DNA from: Ettlia oleoabundans
Taxonomy: Eukaryota; Chlorophyta; Chlorophyceae; Chlamydomonadales
Length of the DNA stretch: 64,000 bases
Assembly: GCA_019693395.1 (NCBI GenBank)
Contig: JAAMXP010000379.1
Span: 1-64,000 of the forward strand
Direction of reading: 5' to 3'
This document shows, piece by piece, positions 1-11,600 of this stretch (positions within the stretch are counted from its first letter, which is position 1; every line of letters begins with the position of its first letter). The notes under the pieces were generated by a model, which had not been told where the DNA came from, searched no databases, and was given only the letters and a program-made list of their open reading frames with translations. Position numbers and translations under genes: made by a program.

Positions 1-1444
1 TGCTGCTGGAGGTGATGGTGGGGCTGCTGGCGCTGCAAAGAGGCGGACGGCGCCGCAGCCCCGTGGCTGTCAACCTCCTGGCTGCCCGCCTGCTGCAGGT
101 GCGCGTCGGCGCTGAAAGGCATGCGGTTGCGGTAGTTGGTAGCATCGCTATCCGACAGCTGGCTGGCTGTGGGGCTCACGCCTTGTTGTGGGATGCTCTG
201 CTGGGAGCCCTGGCTCATCAGCTCCTCAATGTGCTGCAACAGGCACACAGACAAGAGTGGGTTGGGGTGCTGGTCAGGGGAGCAGGCATGCAACCCTCTC
301 GGCAGCTCTGCACCAAAAAGGTCGCTGCTCCCTTCATGCCCCTCCTCACCACATGCCTCGCACTGCCGCACAACACTATCCACCGCCCCACCTTGACCGT
401 GCAGCCTGCACGCTCCAGTGCCTCTATCCACGAGTTGTACTCAGACTGGACCTCTGTGCTGAGACGGATCAGGCTCACGCCCTGAAACAACAGCGCGCAG
501 TTGGGACGCAGTGGCATGTCAGAAACCCAGTGCCGTGCACGCATACGCGCAACAGTATCAGGGCCCCCACTCTCCCAAGTAACCCGCATCAACTAGTCAA
601 CTTACTGACAGCCACCGCGAAGTAATCGGCCAGCCACCCCTGACGCCATGAGTTACACTGGTGCCCAGCAACAGTGGTAGCAGTTTTCCTGGTGCCATCC
701 AGCCACACCACACCCGCCATCACCAACACACACAGCGCCGACTCCATCACACCTGTTTATCCACAATGTGCCAAGTCCAATAGCGCCGCCTCTTCAGCCC
801 CTCCAACTCCAGGCTGGCACCAACGCTGAGGTCAACGCGACCCCGAGGCGGAAACTGCACGTCCCGCTCACTCTTGAAGTACGTGAGGGTGGTGCCCTTG
901 AGAATTACATACCTGCAGCCACGCATGCGACAGTGAATGCGCCACTGAGTGTCATGCACAGGAACAGCATGACTTGAGCCAGCATCAGGCAGGCAGCAGC
1001 TATGGCAGCTGGGAGGCAGCTGGCTCAGGCCATCGGTGTGGGAGAAACACGACGTACCGCAGCTCCCAGGTGGGCGCCCAAAGTGAGGAGGTGGCGTGAC
1101 CGCGATACTTTTGCAGGTAGCCGCTCTTGCTGGCACCTTGCTCAGCCTGCTCCGCCAGCTGATGCAACGCAAACAAACAAGGCTGGCATTCTCAGTACAG
1201 TCAGATGGCTTGTGCAGCGGCATGGCGACGTTGTCATTGGTAGGCAGCTCAAAAACCTGTGGCTGCTGGCTACAACTGGGAGTGGGCAACTTCACGTTTC
1301 CATTGTGTCTTTGAAAGCCATGGAGCACACCCTCACCAGGTCGCGGAGGCGCTCGTTCTCCCGCTGCAGCGCCGCCACCTGCTCATCGCTGGCATTCGCC
1401 CCTACCTCGCCTGATCCGGCCTTTTGCCGCCTGGTCCGCAACAT
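1..1444 (-). CDS. PH-domain protein, N-terminal part (runs off left edge)
   Basis: Five exons are visible: 1444-1337, 1158-1058, 912-753, 481-392 and 233 to the left edge. All junctions keep phase and use GT donors and CAG acceptors. The visible 230 residues start MLRTRRQKAG, followed by a short coiled coil (QVAALQRENERLRDLLAEQA). A complete pleckstrin-homology domain follows at about residues 46-155: SGYLQKY start, WELRYVILKGTTLTYFKS strands, and a closing helix with the diagnostic Trp (YNSWIEALERAG). The last visible exon is a Q/S/H-rich linker. PH domains bind phosphoinositides or protein partners, so a membrane-recruited lipid or signalling protein is likely. Plant EDR2-like proteins join PH to START domains, but the C-terminal domain lies outside the window and cannot be named. 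It is divergently oriented from the CofD-like gene. Confidence 0.75.
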
Positions 1445-2288
1445 AATCAGGCCTCAAAGCCGCCCAGACAAGCTACTGGGCTAACCCCTTTCGCGTGGGT
1501 GGCTCAGAAGCTGAGAAGGTTTGGTCAGATCGAGGGACCCAATCGCAGGCGCCGGAAAGGATAAGACGGGGATGCCAGAATGCCTCAACAAGCCTGCTAT
1601 GTGTAAAAGTTAGGGTGGCTGGCTCGGCAGGGTGCCCACACACAGTCAGGTGACCAGGTTGGCCTCCAGCTTGCTATTGGATCTGTGCGATTATTTAAGA
1701 ATAGAAATCCAATGTGTCCCTGCGACAGAACGCGGATCACGAGGCGTTGCATCATGCCAGCTCAGCTCAGCTACACGAGCCCCTAGTACTCCTAGGACCC
1801 ATTTCCAGAGCCTTGCTGTCAGTGATCCGCTGGGATCAGATGTCTGAATGTTTCTAGGGCTTTAGAACGTGCAAAACTAACCATAGCAGCAACAGTTGCT
1901 TGCATTTCGCTTTTGTCGCGCTGATCCTGCTTTGTCGCCTTTCTGACATGTCCGCGGTTTGAGGGGTCCACTAGAATGCCTATGATGCTCGGCGTTGCAC
2001 CAGCGCCGAGTGCTCGGACGCCGAGCTCAAGCAAGGCTAACCCCTGGCCACAGCGCGGGCCCAGAAACCTTGTAGAGCCTGTGCAGTGCAGCATCAGCTC
2101 AGATCAACAACAGCAACAGCAGCCAGGGGGGCACAAGAGCGTTGCCGCCGCTTCCGTTGCCATCGACCCCAACGGTGCGCTGTATTCTGCTCTTTGTTGT
2201 TCTTTACCGGAGTTGCATTTTACCTTGTCATGCGTCATGCTGATTAGCAGGGCACCTGCATGGCATTGCAGGTGCAGGTGGTAGTAGC
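1445..2288. promoter_or_regulatory. Divergent upstream region of PH gene and CofD-like gene
   Basis: About 840 bases lie between two outward-facing start codons. No exon with supporting splice sites or a recognisable protein was found. It should hold both promoters and 5' UTRs. A CAG-rich stretch near 2106-2125 lies in the leader of the plus-strand gene. No TATA box is obvious. Confidence 0.5.
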
Positions 2289-4998
2289 ATGGAGAGCCAC
2301 CTGTTGCGCATGCTGAGCTTGCCAGTGACTGATGCACGCCCCCCTGCTGGCGGGAGCCCAGGGCCTGCCGCTGCATCAGCCATGGAACAGCACGAGCAGG
2401 TGCCCTGGGAGCCGTCCATTGTGGTATTCAGCGGCGGTACTGCCTTCAACAGCGTGGCAGGGGACATGCGGCAGCTCACCACCCGTATTGCGCACGTGCT
2501 GCCAGTTTCGGACGATGGAGGCAGCACGGCCGAGATTGTGCGTGTGTTGGGCGGCCCTGCAGTGGGCGACATCCGCAGTCGATGTTTGCGCTTAGCAGGT
2601 GGGAGCACGAGTGTTAATGATGGCTCGTTTGTGCACAAAGCAGGCGCGCCGCAGCGAATAGTGGGTTATGTTCCCAGCAGCAACCAAGATTGCCACCGTG
2701 TTTGTCACCATCAGAAGACATGCAGAAAACTGCAGTGCTTCTGTTGCTGTTATGCAGACGACAGCAATGAGGAGGCACGAGCGGTGCGACAACTGCTTGC
2801 ACACCGCCTTAATGGCAAGGATTCTGCTGCCGCCAAGCTTGAGTGGTACTCAATTGTCGAGGGGGACGACCCACTGTGGGAGGTAAGCTGTGGGGCTGGG
2901 CATTGCAAGTACGAGGGACATAATGGCACCGGGCAGTCGACAACCACCCTAGAGTGTAGCGGGTGCTCTGCTGCCGGATAGCAGCCAGCCTTCAACTGCA
3001 CGTTCCCACCTTGCCCATCACAGTGAGCAGTGGGTAAGGAGGGCTTCACCCCTCCTCGCCTTCTGCCTACTCTGGCACTACCTGTCTGCTGACCTCAACA
3101 CTCAGCTACTCTGCGCATTCCCTGCAGGGCATCAGTGACGCCTACAAACACATCATCCGGTCGTTTCTGGTGCACTTCCATGCGAACATCATGCGGCACT
3201 CAACCAAGAGGTTTGACTACCGCGGCGGCTCCGTCGGCAACTTCTTCTTTGCCGGGGCCCGCATCTTCTTTAGGTGGGGGTGTATCACGGGTCATGCATA
3301 GTGTGCAGAAGAAAAACATGTATAGTGCACAAGGAAAAATGTTTTGAAGCATTAGTTCGTGCAGAGACTTTGTCACACAACCATAGCAGAACCTCTCAAC
3401 TCCAAGCTTTGCCCACGTCCATGCTTTTATGCCTCCCCGTGTCTGCAGGTCATTAGAGGCTGCCATTTTCCTCTTCTCGCGTGTAGCACGCATACCAGAG
3501 GGATCCCTCGTGCTGCCCGCAATATGTACAGGCAAGTGGTGGTGGCTGCAATGTATCACCCAGCTTTGGCAGAGCGGAATTGGCTGGCGATGGGCGCTTC
3601 GACCTGCTCTGGGTGTCTTACCGTGCCAAAACTTTTCTCCACGACATGCTGGACACAAACAGAAATCCCACACGTTCTGGTTGTTATGCCTGTTTTGCAG
3701 AGGAGCACATCACCCTGGGAGCAGAGCTGCTGGATGGCAGCCTGATTGTGGGGCAGAACCAAATCTCACACCCCAGCTCGGCAGGTACGATTGGCAGTAT
3801 GCAGGTGCTTTTACGCGCCAAACAGGGCAGCCACTCACTGCAAGGTCAACGTCAGTACCTCACTTGCATCTCCATGCCATCCACATATTGGCTTGATACT
3901 CCAGTTTTTCGCTGGTTCCTTGCCAATGGCTGCCCCCAAACGCCATCTCGCCCAGCAGACTGTCCGAGGGAGGTGGACAAGGGATGCAACGAGCGGCTGG
4001 CGGCGCCTGTCAAACGCATATTCTACCTGTCAGCAGAGGGAGACACGCATGAGCATGAGGTGGCTCCTGCACCCAATATACGAGTGCTGACAGAGTTGGA
4101 GCATGCAGATGCCATCATCTACGGCATAGGCTCGCTCTACACCTCCATTGCGCCTTCACTTGTCCTCAAGGGCGTGGGGGAGTGTATCGCTGCAACCTCT
4201 GTGCCCAAGGTGGCCAGTTGAAAACTACCTTGTTGCCTCTGCCCAGGTTGCGGCATCTTTCCCCAACAGTGTTGACATCCTACGCCTGCCTTGGTATCAC
4301 AACATGCTGCTGTCCTCATCACCTCTTACTTACTCATTAGCATCAATGGCGCAGATTTTCCTGCTTAATGGCGCGGTGGATCGGGAGACCTCCTGCTGCC
4401 CCTCTCATGACGGGCCCATGACTGCCTCCGACATGGTGCAGGCAGCAGCAGGTGAGAAGTTGGGCTGGCCGAACGCGGGCCTCACGTACCGCACACTGTC
4501 TTGCCCCACCCTTGCCTTCTATGTTCCTCTTGCAGAGCTGTCTTGACTGACTGGCAATGCTTTTAATTCAACCCTGCTGTATTTGAAAGCTCCGTGCGTA
4601 TGCTGTCCAAGGCTCACTCTTGGCTGCCTTGTCCTCCCTCCTGTCTGCCTTCTCCTGTCCTCCCTGAAGACGCATTGAACCGACGTGCTTCCAAGCGCAC
4701 GCACCGGCTAGCTTTCCCGCCTTCTGTCTACGTCACCGCGGTGTTGGTGCCAGCAGATGGCCCTGTGGTGGTGGATCGGCCCAGCTTGGAGCGGCTGGGG
4801 GTGCAGCATATAGTTGAAGTGCCGTCTGTGCCCAGCCCTGATGGCCGGGGCGTGCACTATGCACCTGACGCGCTTGTTGCTGCAGTAGCCAGCGTGATTG
4901 CCAGCCACCGCCAGCATCAGCAATGGCTGCAGCACGCGCAAGAGGAGGCGCATTCCCCAGGGGCTGTGCCGCCGATAACTCGCCGCAACTCCCTTTGA
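2289..4998 (+). CDS. CofD/YvcK-like (UPF0052) family protein
   Basis: Eight exons: 2289-2598, 2758-2882, 3128-3273, 3449-3531, 3701-3784, 3959-4209, 4355-4451 and 4670-4998, giving 474 aa in continuous frame. Family hallmarks in order are the N-terminal nucleotide-binding loop (IVVFSGGTAFNSV), SDDGGSTAEIVR, GDIRSRCLRLA, YRGGSVGNFFFAGAR, EEHITLGAELLDGSLIVGQN, DAIIYGIGSLYTSIAPS, FLLNGAVDRET and a C-terminal HIVEVPSV segment. Bacterial relatives are the F420-pathway transferase CofD and the UDP-sugar-binding YvcK. The role of eukaryotic members is not established, so no reaction is assigned. Exon 4 ends ACAG|GCAAGT, a GC-AG intron. The first in-frame ATG is taken; a second Met (MEQHEQV) about 30 residues later is possible. 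Confidence 0.88.
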
Positions 4999-5095
4999 AC
5001 TAATGGTGGCGCAGGTTTGCGCACAACAGCAGCATGCCTGCGCTTTTTCCTTGCAGCCACCTCGCCTCATGTTGGTCTGCAGCTCTCTACTTGCC

Positions 5096-5100
5096 TGTAA
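5096..5100 (+). terminator. TGTAA poly(A) signal of CofD-like gene
   Basis: TGTAA, the common green-algal polyadenylation signal, lies about 100 bases after the stop codon. Confidence 0.5.
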
Positions 5101-5676
5101 ATACTCGGTGCTCTATTTGTGTTATGTACAACTCCACTCTCTGTGCCTTTTGACTGGTTTATTGAACAGACCATACACCTGCACTCATCCAGCTCGACCG
5201 CTCGGAACGTGGTTGCCCGCTCTGACAATCCTGAATCTGGTGATACCTTCGTGCAACTTGTGATGCCTAACGACTCCTGTGAGCTGGCGATGAGACTATC
5301 TGGCATTTTCCTTGTAAGCAACCGTTGACAGAGTGGTATTTCAGTCATGTCTTGTACCACCGCCAGCAGGGCGACGGTGGCAGGAAGAAAAGGCACCCAG
5401 ACACATGCGGCGCGCCGCTACAGCGAGGTGCCGAACCCAATATATTTGTGCGACGATGATCTCGCGCTAAATTTGGCTGCGAACAGTGCATGTCTCGGTG
5501 ACCCAACTTCACTCGGTAGGTTTTCGCGCGGACGGCGCCCCGCTTTGAATTGTAGCGTTACTACACATGCAGATGTCCTTTTTGGGGCGGTTACAAACGC
5601 CGCCGCTCGTTGTTGGACGCTTCTGTCGCGCCGACAAACACATCTCCTTTTGTTGTTGCGGCTGCGTGCAGGGGCG
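5101..5676. promoter_or_regulatory. Upstream region and leader of SDG2-like gene
   Basis: This is non-coding between the CofD-like poly(A) signal and the chosen ATG of the methyltransferase. A reading frame is open from 5347 into the gene, but its residues are unlike the rest. A good acceptor (GCGTGCAG) ends 6 bases before the chosen ATG at 5677, suggesting a 5' UTR intron. Confidence 0.4.
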
Positions 5677-8600
5677 ATGGAATCCGGACCAATTCCAACG
5701 CAGCAAGCTGCACCGCCGGTATCAGCTGCCCCTGCTGCGGTCCCTCAAACAGCAGCAACGGCGCCAGTGGTGGGACTGCCGCCGTCGGCAGCCTTGCTTC
5801 CTGAGCCTGTCTTGCAGTCCCCTGCCCTTCATTCACCGTCACTCCTCGGGTCAGGGGGGCAAAAGCGGGACAGTGAGTGGCTGGACTTTGGTTCGCTGCC
5901 TGGAACAAGCGGGCTGACACCCCGGGGAGGGGTAGAAGGAGGCTTCGGGGCAGACTCCACAGCACCGGTAGCGGGGGTGCCTGTGGATTTTTCTGGGCAC
6001 CCCGATGGAGCCGCTGTCAATGGCCTGGCTCTCCAGGGACAGCCACAGCAGGTCGCAACTGGGGTGCCCGCACTGCAGGCAGGCAACCAGCTCGCCATGG
6101 CCCATCAGCAGATGCGGCAGCAGACTGGCTTGCCGCCTGTTGCCGTTAACCCGAACGCGGCTGCCACTGCCGCTGCAGCAGCACAGGCTGCCGCAGGAGC
6201 AATTGCAGAGGCGCAAGGTCAGCTGGCGAAATCAGCAGCTCAGCCCCCCGGTGCAGCAGGACCCAGCAAAGTGCTGCCACCCACCACCGCGGCAATGGCA
6301 GCAGCCCCCGCCGCGCCACAGCCACTGCATTTCGTCACATACAAGTAAATTGTCAGCACATCCTGCACATCAGCCCGGTGTCTCTGTTGCCCCTCATTCT
6401 TGCCTGTGTGTCTGCTTTGTTGCCACTGGCGTGCAGCTATCACATTGCAGCGCCACCTGGCCGCCTTACCCTCGTGATGTCCCCCGACTGCCTACCTGCC
6501 TGCCAATGGCTTGTGCAGGCAGGAGAAGTACATGCGGAACTGTGATCCGGACCCGCCTGTACCATTGCGCCGTTGGCTGCTTGCTGATAGCCAGGGCCGC
6601 TGGCACCTGGCAGTGGACACAACCAAGTGGGCCAACAGCAAGTACGAGTATTCCGCGGTGAGCTCGATGATGCGCCGAAATTTGTACTGTGGCAAACGCA
6701 GCAGTGGCCCCTGCACCCACATTACAGCTTCCTCCTGCAGCCCACCGCAGCCAGAATGTGGTCTTGTGTCCTGTCATGCTGGCTGTGGCTGAAATGACGA
6801 CTTTGACTTCGCACTCACCCTACCAATCCTGCCAGCTAATTCCACCCCTTCATGTTCCAGTTGAGTCGTTTCCCACTTCACCTCAGCTGCACTGCATGCT
6901 ACGTTGTTGCAGGTATCTCCCTTCTCAGTTGTGCGCCCCATGCGCTGCAAGAGCATGAGAGACGTGGAGCGCTACCTGGATCAATACATCCCGCCACACA
7001 ACCGCCGGCACCCATCAGAGGGCCCACCGCCTCCCCCGCCACCGCCCCGCGGCCAGGCGGCCAAGCAGGCAGCAGCACAGCAGGCAGCTGCGGCAGCTGC
7101 CAACGCTGCCAATGGCGGCAGTGAGGGTGGTGCTGCAGGCCAGACCGCCGCAGGTGCCAGCCCAATGGAGCAGTATGGAACGGGCATGCAGCCTGCGGGC
7201 GTCAAGCGCAAGCCTGGCAGGCCGCGCATCCACCCGCCCAAAGACCCCAAGCAGCCGCAGCAGGAGAATACGCCAGCATCAATGGACGGCGGCGCCTCTG
7301 CCGCTGATGCCTTGGTGGCCATGACTGGGGATACAGCACCCACGCCGGGATTAGAGCTGGCAGCCACGCCAGCGACAGGTGCCGCCCCAAATACAACGCC
7401 TGGTGCAGCTCAAGCTGCAGAGGACGGCGATGACGGCGAGGAGGCGGCGGCGGCAACGGCTGGCGTCTTGGTGCGTTCAAAGTGCAGAGGGCGGCGCCCC
7501 ACGCTGGCTGACGCTTCCTTCATCGAGGGCGAGGAGCGGCGGGAGCAGGTTGGTGCCCCAGATGCTGGCTGCTGCCTGGTTGGCATACTGCATCCATACT
7601 GAGGCAGACATGCACGCACTGTGCCACTCGGCTGGCGCTCTGCACGCCTCCGGCCACTCCATGCTATCCCTGCCGCCATTGTGATATTGGTTTGTGGCTA
7701 TTTTGAGCTGGTTGATGGCGCTGTGCCTGTTTGTTGCAACCTCCATAACTACCATTCCTGCCGCTATGTGGGTCCCCACCCACCCACCCCCNNGGGGTGT
7801 AGAACGGCACAGTGTGTAAAGCCTTCGACATGGTTGTGTAGCTGCTTGCTTTGGTTGGTGGAAGGTTGCAGGAGTGAGATAGACAGGCAGCAGTAGATGT
7901 GCAGGACATCGTTAGCATGGACAGATGCTCTGCCGACCAAAGGGCGGTGGGTGGGTGTGTGGTTCCTTGCTACAGCTTTCGCAGGCTAAGGTTACAAGTT
8001 GGCAGCCCCCAGGAGTTGTGCTGACAGCCATTGTCGGCTATCAATGGCTGAATATGCCTCTGTCCGACGTGTATCGCCAACCCTCCCACTTTCTTCGGTG
8101 CGTGCAGCCATCGCCAACGTGCACGCGGTCAAGGTGGTGCGCAGGCAGCGGCAGGTGGAGAAGCCGCCTCACGAGTTGGCACCAGCGGGCGGGGGAAGCA
8201 GCGCTGCGGCAGCGGCGGCGGCAGCGGCGGCTGCTGAGGAGGAGGAGAAGGAGCGGTTGGAGGAGGAGGGGGCGGTGGCTGCGCTGGCAGGAGCTGCGGC
8301 TGGCTCAAGCCGTAGAGGAAGGAAGCACGACAGAGCAGAGATGTCCGGGGCGGGGACGGACGCCAGTTTTCTCTCGCAGCAGCAACAGCAGCAGCAACAT
8401 TTCATGGCCATGCAGCAGCATTACACGACGGAGTTCATGTCCAGGATGCAGGCGCTCGCAAAGAAGGGCAAGACTCCCACCCCCGAGATGCTCCAAGAGT
8501 GTCACACTGCGGCAACAAAGCATGCTATGGAGGCCATGGCAGCGGCGATGCAGATGTCTGATGGCGGAGGCAAGGAAGGCGCCAGGGCGGGGAAACGCAG

Positions 8601-11600
8601 GGGGCGGCCGCCCGCTTCAGCCAAGGCCTCAGACACGCCCGCCCCCCCAACCAAAAGAATGAAGGCTGCAGATGGGTGCGTGTGAGTGGCCGGGCACAGA
8701 CAGCAGACATCTACACCGGGAAGCTTGTTTGCCTGCTGCACCGCGGTGTGTGGGCGTCATGGCAGTTCAACCGCCTTTGCACTTCACCTACACTGCTGCT
8801 ACTCGCAGAAATTTACCCTAGCTTTGCAGACAGTTCAAAAGTGCGCGAGGTTGGGAAGGTTGTGCGTCACCCTCCCTGTCCTTTGTGTGTGTTAAATGCG
8901 TGCAGGCGTCCCGCCCAGCCCGTAACCGTGCCCATTGACCCCGACATCAGGCAAGCAACGCTGTTGGTGTTTTGCACACTTCTGCTGCAAGCAGGATGCG
9001 AACCACAGTAGCAGCCCATGAATGCGGCACCTGTTCCTCCCAATTTCTTCCCTGACGGCGTAGTGAATTCCCCCGTGCTTGCTGCTCTGCTCACTGTGTG
9101 TCGCAGGCAGCTGGCTGAGCGGCTGAAGGACGACATTGACGAGCCGTACATGCCAGTAAGTGGGCGGGTGGTAAGCGTTAGTGGTCAGCAATGTTGGCTG
9201 TAAATGGTTGGCACAGTCGGTTGCAGGGCATCTGGCTGGTGTCTGGTTTGCTCAACATACACATAGATCGGCATACTATTATGATGCTGCGGCAGGGCGG
9301 TATGTCGCTCAGGGCCCCACTTGTGAGGCCTGGGGGCCGGCTGCCTAACGGAAACAGCATGCTGTGCATGGCTACAGCACCCTCCGGTTTGGTCATACCA
9401 TGCAATTCCACAGCTGTGGAGGTTGCTAGATTCTTGCTTAATGCTTCTACTTTTACTGCGTCTGGTGCTGTTGCTGTTGCCGACGTTCATCTGAGGTGCC
9501 ATGCTGCAGGGTGTGTGGCGGCAGCAGCCCTACGAGGAGACGGGGCTGGAGGAGATTGAAGAGTTTGTGGTGGCAGAGGACTGTGGGGAGGCACGAGACG
9601 CGGTTGCATTGCCAGCAAAGCTAGACAGCGACCTTGTACCGGATGAGAAAACAGCGGGTGAGAAAACGACCCTGCTGGCCTGCCTTGAGCTGCATTGTGC
9701 ATAGCATTTGCAGCGTGTTGCTCACAACTTCATTCACTCTGAGCAGCTTCCTTGTCTGGTTGCGCACCTGCTGCAGGTGCTCCAGGCAGCAGTGATGAGT
9801 TGATGGTGCTGGCACAGCTCCCTCAGGGGCTGGCTTCCGGTGAGGTGGATGTGCGCCCCGTCTGGGGCATTGACAAGTACACGCGCCGCTTCATCTGGGA
9901 GGCCTTGGGCCTCTGCCGCCAGCTTGGCAGCCCCAACACGGTGCAGCTGGACGAAGCACGCAAGAGCTTCATTGAGCAACACTTACTGCCCGCGCTCAAC
10001 CGGCGGGACAAGGACGGCTGGTGAGTATGGGTGGCAAAGAAGCCTCCGGCGTTGGCTGCCTGCCTTCCCGTCTTGCCTTTCTTGGCTGTTGCCACCCTGC
10101 CCGTTGCCTAAGCACCCAAGTGCCTGCTTGCGTGCGCCCTCGGCAACAGAGGTGTCCCTTGTTGCAGGCTTAGAGGTGTTTTGCTTAATGTCGTCTTCTC
10201 ATCACTACGTTGCCTGCTTCCTCTGGCTGCAGGGACATCATGTCCACGCTGCAGCAGCTGGCCGCTAGCAGCAAAAGGAGCATCGCAGCTGCCGCTGCCA
10301 CGCTCATGCGGGCAGTGACTGGCGTAGGTGAGGCTCTGGGTTTGACTGGCATGATGCCACCCAAGTGGGTACTAGGGTCAAGCTTTGCTGGATGTACTAT
10401 GCCTGTAGACTATGCCTATAGACTATGCCTGATTTGGGGCGATGCATGCAGCCCGCCTGCCCTTGCCAAAACATGCCCCCACATGACCACCAACCTCCTT
10501 CGTGTGCCTTCCCGTCTGCAGAGGCGTACCACAACAAGGGGATGCCTTGCACCGCAGCGGATCGGCAGCACTTCCGCGTGCATCCCAAGGTCTGCGTCTG
10601 CACGTTGGCATATGGGATCGGTGTTGCGTGGTTGGTTTTGATCTGTATGTGCCGTACCAGCTGCATTGTCCTTGGTGGCAGCTAGCATGCTGCTCATTTG
10701 GCCTCCCGCTCCCCCTTGGCATGCCATGTGCAGGGCGAGGGCGTAGTGCTGCTGCGTGATGGGGGCTTGCCGGCTGGTGCCTTTGTGGCTGAGTACTTGG
10801 GAGAGCTCTACTCCGCCTGGCGCTGGCTGGAGCGTGATGCGCGCGCAAGTGAGCAGGGCCCTCACTTATCATCAGCAGCCAGCACCAAGCTAGCACATGT
10901 GATCCTGCCAACATCCTGCAGCTGCTCGCATTCTGTTGCCCCCTTATGCAAATTTCTGCACAGATGTTGCAGCCGTCTCCCACTTTCCCTGCCACGCTCT
11001 TTGTGTATCTGGCCTCCACGGTCATTTGTACACTGCAAATTGGCAGTCGCCTCTGCGTGCCTGCCTGCCCACGTGCATGTTTTTCTGGCCTGCAGGCGGG
11101 CGTGGCGCCATTGCCTCCAACAAACGTATGCTTGTGCGGCTGGGCACCTCTGACGAGTTCTACAACATCGCCTTGGAGCGCCCCCCCGCCGACCGCAAAG
11201 GGTTTGATGTCATGTTTGTCAATGTGAGTAGTGCCTGTAGCGCCAACAAGAGCTGGGTGCAGCCGGTTGGGTGGAAAGGAAGAGTGGGAATGTGTTGGTC
11301 TGGACATGGGCGTTTTGTCAGGGTGTGTTCCTGTAGATGCATGACCTTGTAGCACGCATACTTGATATTATGCACCCAAGTTGCATTCTATAACCACCAG
11401 GCCTCGCTTTTGCGTGTTCTGTTGCAGGCTGCCGCCAAGGGCAACTTTACGAGCCGGCTGTGCCACAGTTGCGAACCCAACTGCAAGACGGTGCCCATGG
11501 TGGCTAATGGGCGCATCACAATAGGTGAGCAGAGGTGCTCTGTTACCCGCACTGCTGGGAACGCTGCTCTGCCAGCGGCGGTAATCTGCACGTGATGGAC

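Noticed and set aside
5347..5676. In-frame 110-residue N-terminal extension of the SDG2-like protein
   Set aside because: Composition differs from the following Ala/Gln-rich protein, and a strong splice acceptor precedes the ATG at 5677; more likely 5' UTR with an intron.
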